Shown here: piece after piece, positions 28,957 to 36,373 of the stretch
How the letters are laid out: every line of letters starts with the position of its first letter
Position numbering within the stretch: the stretch's first letter is position 1
Assembly (NCBI GenBank): GCA_027489065.1
Contig: JAIYAM010000014.1
Coordinates: 1-64,000, forward strand
Length of the DNA stretch: 64,000 nt
Reading direction: 5' to 3'
Source of the DNA: Erythrobacteraceae bacterium
GTDB lineage: Bacteria; Pseudomonadota; Alphaproteobacteria; Sphingomonadales; Sphingomonadaceae
Position numbers and translations under genes: made by a program
The notes under the pieces: model-generated
Seen by the model: only the letters and a program-made list of their open reading frames with translations
Database searches by the model: none
Told to the model about the DNA's origin: nothing

Positions 28957-29005
28957 TTGACACCGCCCCTCGATTCGGTATTTCCATAATTATCGAATTG
29001 TGGAA
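28957..29005 (+). promoter_or_regulatory. arsR promoter and palindromic operator
   Basis: A perfect -35 TTGACA (28957-28962) is followed by an imperfect palindrome TTCCATAATT-ATCG-AATTGTGGAA (28982-29005, nine of ten positions paired) placed over the -10/start region. The position and half-site fit an ArsR operator: repressor binding would block the promoter of arsR-arsI-arsC-acr3. It ends 7 bases before the arsR ATG. Confidence 0.72.
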
Positions 29006-29012
29006 GAACCAT

Positions 29013-29351
29013 ATGGAAGCCGATCACGTCATCCGCGCGCTTGCCGCGCTCGCGCAGGAGCATCGCCTTGCCGCCTTCCGCCTGCTGGTCGAAGCCGGGC
29101 CGGACGGCCTGCCCGCAGGCGCCATCGCCGAGCGGGTCGGGGTGCCGCCCTCCTCGATGAGCTTCCACCTCGCCCAGCTCGCCAATGCCGGGCTGGTGAC
29201 CCAGCGCCGCGCGAGCCGCTCCATCATCTACGCCGCCGACTACGCCGCGATGACCGGGCTGATGGGCTATCTCACCGAGAATTGCTGCGGCGGCGTGCCT
29301 TGCGACAATGCCGCCGCGTGCGGACCTGCCACCAACCGAAAGAACGCCTGA
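29013..29351 (+). CDS. arsR: ArsR-type arsenic-responsive repressor
   Basis: A 112-aa ArsR/SmtB repressor. The helix-turn-helix spans VPPSSMSFHLAQLANAGLV and the wing is RRASRSIIYAAD. Arsenite-sensing thiols are at the C-terminus (C91, C92, C97, C103 in NCCGGVPCDNAAAC) rather than in the DNA-binding helix of the plasmid R773 type; this resembles Acidithiobacillus ArsR, where a C-terminal Cys triad binds As(III). It shares one base with the next gene's ATG and leads the ars operon. Confidence 0.93.
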   Translation: MEADHVIRALAALAQEHRLAAFRLLVEAGPDGLPAGAIAERVGVPPSSMSFHLAQLANAGLVTQRRASRSIIYAADYAAMTGLMGYLTENCCGGVPCDNAAACGPATNRKNA

Positions 29352-29833
29352 TGAAACGCTTCCACCTCCATGTCGGCGTCACCGATCTCGACGCCTCGGT
29401 CGCCTTCTACACCCACCTGTTCGGCGCCGCGCCGAGCGTGGTGAAGCCCGACTACGCCAAGTGGATGCTTGAGGACCCGCGCATCAACTTCGCCATCTCG
29501 ATGCGCGAAGGCGCGGTGAAGGGCATCGAGCATGTCGGCCTGCAGGTCGAGGACGCGTCCGAACTCGCCGAGGTCTATGCGCGCCTCAAGGCCGCCGACC
29601 GCCCGGTGCTCGAGGAAGGCGCGACCACCTGCTGCTATGCGCAGTCCGAAAAGAGCTGGATCGCCGACCCGGACGGCGTGGTGTGGGAGGCCTTCCTGAC
29701 CAGCGGCGGCAGCACCACCTATGGCGGCAGCCCCGATCTCGATCAGCTCGCCAATTCGCAAGCGGCGACCGGAGCCTGCTGCGTGCCGGAGACGGCGACG
29801 CCCGCACCGGCGCCCGCGAAGACCTGCTGCTGA
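29351..29833 (+). CDS. arsI: ArsI/CadI-type organoarsenical C-As lyase
   Basis: A 160-aa vicinal-oxygen-chelate dioxygenase that cleaves the C-As bond of trivalent methyl- or aryl-arsenicals. Predicted Fe(II) ligands are H5, H61 and E113, and the As-binding vicinal pair is C94-C95 in ATTCCYA. A C-terminal tail adds two more CC pairs (GACC near 143-144 and the final TCC), often seen in this family. It overlaps arsR by one base and precedes arsC. Confidence 0.88.
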   Translation: MKRFHLHVGVTDLDASVAFYTHLFGAAPSVVKPDYAKWMLEDPRINFAISMREGAVKGIEHVGLQVEDASELAEVYARLKAADRPVLEEGATTCCYAQSEKSWIADPDGVVWEAFLTSGGSTTYGGSPDLDQLANSQAATGACCVPETATPAPAPAKTCC

Positions 29834-29843
29834 GGTCTCACCG

Positions 29844-30329
29844 ATGAACGTCCTGTTCCTGTGCACGGGCAACTCCGCCCGCTCGATCCTCGCCGAGGCG
29901 ATCCTGCGGCATGACGGCGCGGGGCGCTTTGCCGCCTTCAGCGCGGGGAGCCAGCCGGCGGGCCGCGTTAACCCGTGGGCACTCCGCACGCTCGCGGCGC
30001 GCGGGCTTCCGGCGGAGGGCTTCGCATCCAAGAGCTGGTCCGCCTTCGCCGATGGCCCGGCTTTCGATATCATCATCACCGTCTGCGACAGCGCCGCGGC
30101 CGAGACCTGCCCGGTGTGGCCGGGCCAGCCGATTGCGGCCCACTGGGGCATCCCCGATCCCGCCGCCGTGGAAGGCAGCGACGCCGACAAGGAGGCCGCC
30201 TTTGCGCTCGCCTTCGAGCGGATGAAGCGCCGCATCGACCGGCTGCTCGCCTTGCCGGTCGAGAGCCTCGATGCGCAGGCCCTCCGCGCCGAACTGGCCG
30301 CGATCGGCGAGGCGGAGACCGCCGCATGA
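29844..30329 (+). CDS. arsC: Arsenate reductase, LMW-phosphatase type
   Basis: A 161-aa arsenate reductase related to low-molecular-weight tyrosine phosphatases. The CX5R loop is C7-TGNSAR, and the resolving cysteines are C81 (TVCDSAAAE) and C89 (TCPVWPG), the three-cysteine arrangement of the thioredoxin-coupled class. It converts As(V) to As(III), which the next-encoded transporter exports. The stop overlaps the acr3 ATG (ATGA). Confidence 0.93.
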   Translation: MNVLFLCTGNSARSILAEAILRHDGAGRFAAFSAGSQPAGRVNPWALRTLAARGLPAEGFASKSWSAFADGPAFDIIITVCDSAAAETCPVWPGQPIAAHWGIPDPAAVEGSDADKEAAFALAFERMKRRIDRLLALPVESLDAQALRAELAAIGEAETAA

Positions 30330-31402
30330 CCGCCCTCCTCGCGGATACCGCGCCCGCTCCTGCCGCTGCCGGCCTCGGCCTGTTCGAGAAGTGGCTGAGC
30401 GTCTGGGTTGCCGCCGCGATCCTTGCCGGCGTGCTCCTCGGCAACACCGCGCCGCAAGCCTTCGCGGCGCTGGCAGCTCTCGAATATGCTTCGGTCAACC
30501 TCGTGGTCGCCGTGCTGATCTGGGCGATGATCTTCCCGATGATGGTCGCGGTCGATTTCGGCGCGGTGCGGCGCGCGGGCGACAAGCCCAAGGGGCTGAT
30601 CATCACGCTGGTGGTCAACTGGCTGATCAAGCCCTTCACCATGGCGGCGCTGGGCGTCCTGTTCTTCGAAGTGGTGTTCGCCGACCTCATCGCCCCTGCC
30701 GACGCGCAGCAATACATCGCCGGGCTGATCCTGCTCGGCGCCGCCCCCTGCACCGCGATGGTGTTCGTGTGGGCACAGCTCACCCGGGGCGATCCTGCCT
30801 ACACGCTGGTGCAGGTCGCCGCGAACGACCTCATCATGATCGTCGCCTTCGCGCCCATCGTCGCGCTGCTGCTCGGCGTAACCGACATCGCGGTGCCGTG
30901 GGAGACGCTGCTGCTCTCGGTCGCGCTCTATGTGGTGGTGCCGCTCGGCGCGGGCGCGCTGGTCCGCGCCCGGCTGCTGGCGAGCCACGGCGGCGACGAG
31001 CGCGCGGTCGGCGATTTCACCGCGCGGATCAAGCCGCTCTCGATCATCGGCCTGCTCGCGACGGTCGTGCTCCTGTTCGGCTTCCAGGCCGAGACCATCG
31101 TCGCCCGCCCGCTGCTGGTCGCGCTGATCGCGGTGCCGATCATCGTCCAGAGCTACGGCATCTTCGCCATCGCCTATGGCTGGGCGAAGCTGTGGCGCGT
31201 GCCGCACGCGATCGCCGCGCCCTGTGCGCTGATCGGCACGTCGAACTTCTTCGAACTGGCCGTGGCGGTCGCGATCGGGCTGTTCGGCCTCGGCAGCGGA
31301 GCCGCGCTGGCGACGGTCGTGGGCGTGCTGGTCGAGGTCCCCGTGATGCTCTCGCTGGTCGCCTTCGCCAACCGGACGCGGGGCAGCTTCCCGGCAGCAT
31401 GA
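30326..31402 (+). CDS. arsB: ACR3-family arsenite efflux transporter
   Basis: A 358-aa, ten-helix arsenite exporter of the ACR3 family (distinct from classical ArsB in fold; commonly labelled arsB). Signatures: [20 protein letters not shown], the conserved Cys in [17 protein letters not shown], and the terminal [23 protein letters not shown] at 30326 overlaps the arsC stop. It is the last gene of the arsR-arsI-arsC-acr3 operon. Confidence 0.95.
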   Translation: MTALLADTAPAPAAAGLGLFEKWLSVWVAAAILAGVLLGNTAPQAFAALAALEYASVNLVVAVLIWAMIFPMMVAVDFGAVRRAGDKPKGLIITLVVNWLIKPFTMAALGVLFFEVVFADLIAPADAQQYIAGLILLGAAPCTAMVFVWAQLTRGDPAYTLVQVAANDLIMIVAFAPIVALLLGVTDIAVPWETLLLSVALYVVVPLGAGALVRARLLASHGGDERAVGDFTARIKPLSIIGLLATVVLLFGFQAETIVARPLLVALIAVPIIVQSYGIFAIAYGWAKLWRVPHAIAAPCALIGTSNFFELAVAVAIGLFGLGSGAALATVVGVLVEVPVMLSLVAFANRTRGSFPAA

Positions 31403-31553
31403 GGCATGGCGTGGAAGTTGATCCAGATCAGATTTCCGGCCATGTTATTAAGATCGTTCAATGCCAAATGATGAATAGTCTGGCGGGCACGTCTTTTATT
31501 AAAACGCGGATCGATCACACGACAAGTTGATCGGACGAGACGTTGCAATTCGT

Positions 31554-31579
31554 GGAACTAGCGCTTTCCCGCAAGGGTT
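31554..31579 (+). promoter_or_regulatory. Possible EcfG-type stress promoter
   Basis: GGAAC (31554-31558) and GGTT (31576-31579) are separated by 17 bases, close to the alphaproteobacterial general-stress consensus GGAAC-N16/17-CGTT, with one mismatch in the -10. It lies 41 bases upstream of the Thr/Gly-repeat protein's ATG. Assigned by similarity only. Confidence 0.4.
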
Positions 31580-31619
31580 AACCTTGGCCAATGCGGCAAA
31601 TCGCAAAAAGGAATGTTCC

Positions 31620-32165
31620 ATGATCAAGAAGATGTACTTCGCTGGAGCAGCCGCGGCTGCTCTGCTCACCACGTCCATCACTCTGGCGCAGACGACTTCC
31701 ACCACCACCGGGACCGGCACGGGCACCACCACCGGCACCGGAACGGGCCAGTCGACCGGCAGCACCAGCGGTGCCCGCACCGGGACGACCACGACCACGC
31801 CCGGCCAGACCTCGAGCCAGACCGGCACGCAAACCGGGACCCAGACCGGCACAACAACGGGCACCGGCACGACGACAGGCACCGGCACGACGACAGGCAC
31901 CGGCACCGGCACCACCATGGGCACCGGCACCGGCTCGACCGTGAACTCGAACCCCAATTCTGTCACCGGCAGCAACAGCACCGGCACGAGCAGCTCCGGA
32001 ACCTATTCCAACGGCACCTACCCGGGCGGGCAGAGCACCAGCGGGACCGGCACCTACTCGAGCGGCCAGCAGGGCACCACCGGCACGGGCACGTACCCGA
32101 GCGGGCAGAGCACCACTGGCGGATCGCAGGGTTCGAGCTGGCAGGGCGCCGGAGAGCGGGGCTGA
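31620..32165 (+). CDS. Secreted Thr/Gly/Ser-repeat protein
   Basis: A 181-aa exported protein. The signal peptide (MIKKMYFAGAAAAALLTTS, cleavage near LAQ) is normal; the rest is almost wholly Thr, Gly, Ser and Gln, with repeats of TGTGT, TGTTTGTG and GTYxxGQ(S/Q). There are virtually no charged residues until the last four, so it is likely intrinsically disordered, and it is rich in possible O-linked or matrix-like surfaces. The DNA repeats (GGCACC-rich, 31700-32120) make it prone to length change. SD AAAAAGGA. No family recognised. Its TGA overlaps the start of the L,D-transpeptidase gene, hinting at a cell-wall or surface role. Confidence 0.7.
   Translation: MIKKMYFAGAAAAALLTTSITLAQTTSTTTGTGTGTTTGTGTGQSTGSTSGARTGTTTTTPGQTSSQTGTQTGTQTGTTTGTGTTTGTGTTTGTGTGTTMGTGTGSTVNSNPNSVTGSNSTGTSSSGTYSNGTYPGGQSTSGTGTYSSGQQGTTGTGTYPSGQSTTGGSQGSSWQGAGERG
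31860..31915 (+). repeat. Tandem 18-bp unit in the Thr/Gly gene
   Basis: GGCACCGGCACGACGACA occurs twice in direct succession, within a longer GGCACC/ACCGGC-rich stretch encoding TGTGTT. Likely slippage-prone, so the protein length may vary between strains. Confidence 0.6.
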
Positions 32166-33745
32166 ATTCGCCAAGCCCAATAACGAACAGGACAACTGCC
32201 GCGCCCGTCCGGGCGCGGCAGCTCCTTTCGACCGCCCGGCCCTGGCTTGTCGCGCTCGGTGGCGGCGCGGCGCTCGGGTTGGCTGCGACGCACGTCGCCG
32301 CGTCGCTGGGAGCCTCGTGGCCGATGGCCGCTCAGGCTGCAGCGCCCGTGTCGCCTGCCGAAGCCCGGCAGGACCCGTGGTTCGCCGGAACCCAACCGCG
32401 CCCCGCCGCACGCGCCTTCGTCGCGATGCTCCGCCGCGCCGGCGATGAGGGGCTCGACCCCGCCGCCTATCCCATAGCCGCCATCGAGGCCGCGCTCGCC
32501 GAGGCGGAGTCCGGAACGGACGACGAAGCCCGCACGCGGGCGAGCGCTCTGCTGACAGAGGCACTCACGGCCTATGCCCGCGACCTGCGCGTGCCCCGCC
32601 GGATCGCGGATGTCACCTATATCGATCCCGAACTCATCCCTGCCGCGCCTGCCATAGAGGAACTCGCCGCCGGCGGTTCACCGGCCGAACGGCTTGCCGA
32701 ACTCCAGGCCGGCAACCCGGCCTATCAGGACCTGCGCGCGGGCCTCGCCCGCTACCGCGCGAAATGGGCGGGCCTTCCGCAGATCCGGATCCCCGAAGGC
32801 CCGCCGCTGGCGCCCGGCAGCCGGGGCGAGCGGGCGGCGCTGCTGCGGCAGCGTCTCGGCCTGCCTGCGTCGGCGACCGACAAGGCGCTCTACGACGCCG
32901 TCCTCGCCTTCCGCACCGCCCACGGCCTTGCGCCGGCACGAACCGCGGACCGCGATACCATCGCCGCGCTCAACCGGGGCGCGGCCCATTACGAAGGCCT
33001 CATCATCGCCAGCATGGACCGGGTCCGCGGGCTTCCCGCAGGCGGCGCACGCTATGTCCTCGTTGACACCGCCGCGGCACGGCTGCGGATGATCGAGGGC
33101 GGGAAGGAGGCGGGCAGCATGAAGGTGGTGGTCGGCAAGCCCGGCATGGAAACGCCCCAGCTCGCTGGGTTCATCCGCTACGCGCTGGTCAATCCCTATT
33201 GGAACGTGCCCCCCGATCTGGTGCAGCGGACCATCGCGCCGGCGGTCCTGCGCGAAGGCACGGGCGTGCTCGCGCAGCGCCGCTACGTGCTGTCCGCCGA
33301 CTGGCGGTCCACCGACCCGGTCGATCCGGGCGCGGTCGACTGGCCGGCGGTGTCGGCGGGCCGCGCGAGCGTCTGGGTGCGCCAGTTGCCGGGGGGCCGC
33401 AACATGATGGGCGCGGTCAAGTTCATGCTGCCCAACGACATGGGCATCTACCTCCACGACACGCCCGACAAGAGCCTGTTCCAGCGGGCCGACCGGCGCC
33501 TGAGTTCGGGATGCGTGAGGCTCGAGGACGCCGCGCGGCTGGGCCAGTGGCTGTTCGGCCAGCCGATCCTCGGCGGCGATACCGCCACGCCCGACCGCCG
33601 CGTCGATCTGCCAGCGCCCGTCCCGGTGTTCACCACCTGGCTGCCCGCGAGCGTCGAGGACGGGCGGATCCGCTTCCGGCGCGATGCGGGCAAAGGCCTG
33701 CGCAGCGCGGCCGGGCCTGCGACAGCCGCAGGGGCCGGGGCCTGA
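32162..33745 (+). CDS. L,D-transpeptidase (YkuD, scaffolding-domain type)
   Basis: A protein of about 527 aa that makes 3-3 peptidoglycan cross-links or anchors proteins to the wall. An N-terminal hydrophobic segment (about 28-50) serves as signal/anchor; a helical scaffolding domain with a peptidoglycan-binding-like part (about 200-270) precedes the YkuD domain with HDTPDKSLFQRADRR and SSGCVRLED (His about 432, catalytic Cys about 451). There is no ATG/GTG/TTG before the hydrophobic segment in this frame. The best start is CTG at 32162, 9 bases after GGAG and overlapping the preceding TGA (CTGA). A sequencing error or frameshift is the alternative. Confidence 0.82.
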   Translation: MNSPSPITNRTTAAPVRARQLLSTARPWLVALGGGAALGLAATHVAASLGASWPMAAQAAAPVSPAEARQDPWFAGTQPRPAARAFVAMLRRAGDEGLDPAAYPIAAIEAALAEAESGTDDEARTRASALLTEALTAYARDLRVPRRIADVTYIDPELIPAAPAIEELAAGGSPAERLAELQAGNPAYQDLRAGLARYRAKWAGLPQIRIPEGPPLAPGSRGERAALLRQRLGLPASATDKALYDAVLAFRTAHGLAPARTADRDTIAALNRGAAHYEGLIIASMDRVRGLPAGGARYVLVDTAAARLRMIEGGKEAGSMKVVVGKPGMETPQLAGFIRYALVNPYWNVPPDLVQRTIAPAVLREGTGVLAQRRYVLSADWRSTDPVDPGAVDWPAVSAGRASVWVRQLPGGRNMMGAVKFMLPNDMGIYLHDTPDKSLFQRADRRLSSGCVRLEDAARLGQWLFGQPILGGDTATPDRRVDLPAPVPVFTTWLPASVEDGRIRFRRDAGKGLRSAAGPATAAGAGA

Positions 33746-33782
33746 AGGAGCTGGAGGAGGGCTCGCAGGTGCCCCCTTTTCC

Positions 33783-33811
33783 TTGACTTCGCGCCCTCCC
33801 CCGCCTAGCTG
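33783..33811 (+). promoter_or_regulatory. rpoZ promoter
   Basis: TTGACT (33783-33788) and TAGCTG (33806-33811), 17 bases apart, lie 43 bases upstream of the rpoZ ATG. Good -35, weak -10. Confidence 0.45.
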
Positions 33812-33853
33812 GCGCGCTTCCCTACTTTCCGCGATTCTGAGAAGAGGCCGCCC

Positions 33854-34198
33854 ATGGCACGCGTTACCGTTGAAGATTGCGTCGACAAGGTCCCGAACCG
33901 CTTCGACCTCGTCCTGCTCGCCGCGCAGCGCGCGCGCGAGATTTCGGGGGGCAGCGAGCTGACCATCGACCGCGATCGCGACAAGAACCCGGTCGTGGCG
34001 CTGCGCGAAATCGCTGAACAGACCGTCACGCCGACGGCCCTGCTGGAATCGGTTGTTGTCAGCCTCCAGAAGATCCTGCCGGACGACGAGGACGAGGCCG
34101 ACGAAATCGGCTCGCTCAGCCAGTCGGCCGAAGCGCTGCGGATCACCGCCTCGGCACCGGCGCGCACCTCCTCGCTGGGTGGCGATTACGACGGGTAA
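33854..34198 (+). CDS. rpoZ: RNA polymerase omega subunit
   Basis: A 114-aa omega subunit that stabilises beta' in RNA polymerase. The N-terminus [30 protein letters not shown] is the standard sequence, and the [11 protein letters not shown] motif follows; an acidic segment DDEDEADE and a short tail complete it. Monocistronic, with a strong terminator below. Confidence 0.97.
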   Translation: MARVTVEDCVDKVPNRFDLVLLAAQRAREISGGSELTIDRDRDKNPVVALREIAEQTVTPTALLESVVVSLQKILPDDEDEADEIGSLSQSAEALRITASAPARTSSLGGDYDG

Positions 34199-34234
34199 GT
34201 TTTTCGCATAGCGAAAATTGCGCTCGAAGATCAG

Positions 34235-34267
34235 AGGCGGCTTGGACGAGGTCCAGGCCGCCTTTTT
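34235..34267 (+). terminator. rpoZ terminator
   Basis: Thirteen-bp stem AGGCGGCTTGGAC/GTCCAGGCCGCCT (one G-U pair, loop GAG) followed by TTTT. A strong intrinsic terminator. A smaller hairpin TTTTCGC-ATA-GCGAAAA at 34201-34217 lies before it. Confidence 0.88.
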
Positions 34268-34287
34268 CGTGTTTCAGGGCCCCGCCA

Positions 34288-34331
34288 GACCCCCTCCAGA
34301 CCCCTTCTTGACCCCTTCTTGACCCCTGTTT
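34288..34331 (+). repeat. Four 11-bp tandem repeats upstream of parA-like gene
   Basis: Units GACCCCCTCCA, GACCCCTTCTT, GACCCCTTCTT and GACCCCTGTTT begin at 34288, 34299, 34310 and 34321, with a partial fifth GACCCACCC. The 11-base phase is near one helical turn. They lie between the rpoZ terminator and the first ParA gene and could be a binding array or a variable-length tract. Confidence 0.75.
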
Positions 34332-34423
34332 GACCCACCCCAGCCCGCCCTTGCCAAGGCTTTGCGGGGCGCTATCCCTCGATTCTTGTCATCCGGCAGT
34401 CATGCCGGGGCCGGGGGGTGCGC

Positions 34424-35155
34424 ATGGCGTCGATTGCGATCTACAGCGTCAAGGGCGGGGTCGGGAAGACGACACTGGCGGTCAACCTCGCCTGGGCTGC
34501 GGCGAGCCTTTCGCGGCGCAAGACGCTGCTCTGGGACCTCGACGCCTCGAGCGGATCGGGCTTCCTGCTGGGCGTCGATCCGCGCAAAAAACGCAGCGCA
34601 GACAGTATCTTCGCCGATGACAGCGATCCTGCGCGGCTGATCCAGCCGACCGCCTATGCCGGTCTCGACCTGCTCCCGGCAGACGAGAGCATCCGCGAAC
34701 TGGACCGGCGGCTGGACAAGCTCGGCAAGAAGAAGCGGCTCGCCCGGCTGACTGCGCTTCTGGCGAAGGACTACGATCGGATCATCTTCGATTGCCCCCC
34801 TGTTCTCAACGAGTTAAGCGCGCAGATCATCCGCGCTGCCGACCTCGTGATCGTCCCCCTGCCGCCCTCCCCGCTCTCCGCACGGGCCTTCGAGGTGGTG
34901 GTCGAGGAAGTGCGCGGGACTGGCAAGGGCCACCCCCCGATCCTCCCCGTCCTGTCGATGCTGGACCTGCGCCGGAGCCTCCACAAGGCAGCGCGCGAGG
35001 CGAACCCGACATGGCCCGCCATCCCGCTCGCTAGCGCGGTCGAGCAATGCGCGGTGGAGCGGCAGCCTGTAGGCGCCTTCGCCCCGCGCTCCCCGGCAGC
35101 ACGGGCCATCGCCCAACTCTGGACCGCGATCGAGAAGAAGCTCGCCAAGCTGTGA
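34424..35155 (+). CDS. Orphan ParA-family ATPase 1
   Basis: A 243-aa ParA/MinD-type ATPase. The deviant Walker A is KGGVGKTT near residue 10, Walker A' is LLWDLDAS, and Walker B is RIIFDCPPVL. It lacks an N-terminal DNA-binding extension and is short, as in orphan ParAs that position protein clusters. No parB, rep or minC is nearby. It shares long identical stretches with the protein at 36374-37129 (for example PLPPSPLSARAF and SAVEQCAV), so the two are paralogues flanking a DUF3667 gene. The ATG at 34424 is chosen; a GTG six bases earlier is possible. Confidence 0.85.
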   Translation: MASIAIYSVKGGVGKTTLAVNLAWAAASLSRRKTLLWDLDASSGSGFLLGVDPRKKRSADSIFADDSDPARLIQPTAYAGLDLLPADESIRELDRRLDKLGKKKRLARLTALLAKDYDRIIFDCPPVLNELSAQIIRAADLVIVPLPPSPLSARAFEVVVEEVRGTGKGHPPILPVLSMLDLRRSLHKAAREANPTWPAIPLASAVEQCAVERQPVGAFAPRSPAARAIAQLWTAIEKKLAKL

Positions 35156-35236
35156 TGGGGGGCAAATAGCCGCCTTCGCAAGCTCGCGCTTCGCGCCTAT
35201 AGCAAGTGCTTGGAAAGCCACAGGGGCACGGCGGCA

Positions 35237-36283
35237 ATGGGCGATTTCGGGGACGGCATCGGGACGATGGTCGAAGGCGGGCTGCTCGGCCGCGCCGTCG
35301 AGCCGGGTGCGGGCGAGGCATCGGGCCACGGCGGCGAGCAGGTCACCTGCCCCAATTGCGGCACCTCCTTCCGAGGCAATTTCTGCCCCCAGTGCGGGCA
35401 GAAGGCGCACCTCCACCGCAGCCTCGCCGAGATCGGGCATGACATCATGCACGGCGTGCTGCACCTCGACGGCAAGCTCTGGAACACGCTGCCGATGCTG
35501 GTCTTCAAACCCGGTGACCTGACCCGCCGCTTCATCGCCGGCGAGCGCGCCAGGTTCGTCAGCCCGATGTCAATGTTCCTGTTCACCGTCTTTGCCATGT
35601 TCGCGGTGTTTCAGATGGTTGGCATCGGCGCTCCAACCGATTTCGGCGGCAGTCTGGCCGAAGGGTTCAGCGACAACAGCCCCTTTCAGCGCAATATCCA
35701 GAAGCAGATCACCGAAGTCGAGAAAGAGCGCGGGCAACTTGCCAGGAATGACCCGCGCCGCGCAGTCCTGGCGAAGCAGGCCAAGACGCTGAACGAGATC
35801 CTCGCCAACAGCCGCAAACCGGACGACGCAGTCAAAAGCGTCAACACCGGGATTCCCTGGCTCGACCAGAAACTGCTTGGAAAATGGCAGAAAAATCCCG
35901 GGCTGATGCTCTACAAGCTGCAGTCGAACGGGTACAAGTTCAGCTGGTTGCTGATCATTTTGTCGACCCCCGTCCTGTGGCTGATGTTCGCGTGGCGGCG
36001 GCAGTTCAAAGCCTATGATCACGCGGTGTTCGTGACCTATTCGCTGAGCTTCATGTCGCTGTTGTTCATCGTCATGTCGATCCTCAGCACCATACCCGAA
36101 GGCGGCGGGTGGGCATTGGGGTTGTTCGCGATCGGCGCGCCTCTGCACCTCTACAAACAGCTTCGATATGCCTATGATCTGACGCGGTTCTCCGCCCTGT
36201 GGCGCTGGTTCGTACTGCTGTTCTTCATCCAGATCGTGCTGACGCTGTTCCTGCTGATCCTCGGGGTGCTGGGCGCCTTCTGA
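35237..36283 (+). CDS. DUF3667 membrane protein with zinc ribbon
   Basis: A 348-aa protein of the DUF3667 family. The N-terminal zinc ribbon has C38, C41, C50 and C53 (CPNCGTSFRGNFCPQC). The conserved region LHRSLAEIGHDIMHGVLHLDGKLWNTLPMLVFKPGDLTRRFI precedes the first membrane helix (about 115-135). A soluble helical loop (about 150-215, charged, KEVEKERGQLAR-like) is followed by four C-terminal helices. Function unknown. Its location between two ParA paralogues suggests that it is a membrane or cargo partner for them; inference. The ATG at 35237 gives the intact ribbon; an upstream TTG exists. Confidence 0.75.
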   Translation: MGDFGDGIGTMVEGGLLGRAVEPGAGEASGHGGEQVTCPNCGTSFRGNFCPQCGQKAHLHRSLAEIGHDIMHGVLHLDGKLWNTLPMLVFKPGDLTRRFIAGERARFVSPMSMFLFTVFAMFAVFQMVGIGAPTDFGGSLAEGFSDNSPFQRNIQKQITEVEKERGQLARNDPRRAVLAKQAKTLNEILANSRKPDDAVKSVNTGIPWLDQKLLGKWQKNPGLMLYKLQSNGYKFSWLLIILSTPVLWLMFAWRRQFKAYDHAVFVTYSLSFMSLLFIVMSILSTIPEGGGWALGLFAIGAPLHLYKQLRYAYDLTRFSALWRWFVLLFFIQIVLTLFLLILGVLGAF

Positions 36284-36373
36284 GGGGCCCAAGTTCCGCC
36301 TCGGTCCGTCCCGCTCGGGGAACGTTCCGTCGCGCGGCTTGTTCACGCCTAAGCGACGGTGCAGGAGTGCGTC

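Noticed and set aside
29267..31207. Minus-strand 646-codon open frame
   Set aside because: Opposite arsI, arsC and acr3, all of which are recognisable; the product is low-complexity His/Asp/Arg-rich.
27448..31402. chrA-ars block as a recent mobile island
   Set aside because: No transposase, integrase, tRNA junction or flanking direct repeat was seen, and base composition matches the flanks; acquisition by older transfer cannot be excluded.
31499..31987. Minus-strand open frame encoding long Val-Pro repeats
   Set aside because: It is the antisense reading of the Thr/Gly repeat gene; no RBS or signal sequence, and the plus-strand frame has a good SD and signal peptide.
31860..32130. Regular short repeats as a possible CRISPR array
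   Set aside because: No unique spacers of constant length; the repeats are codon repeats inside a coding frame.
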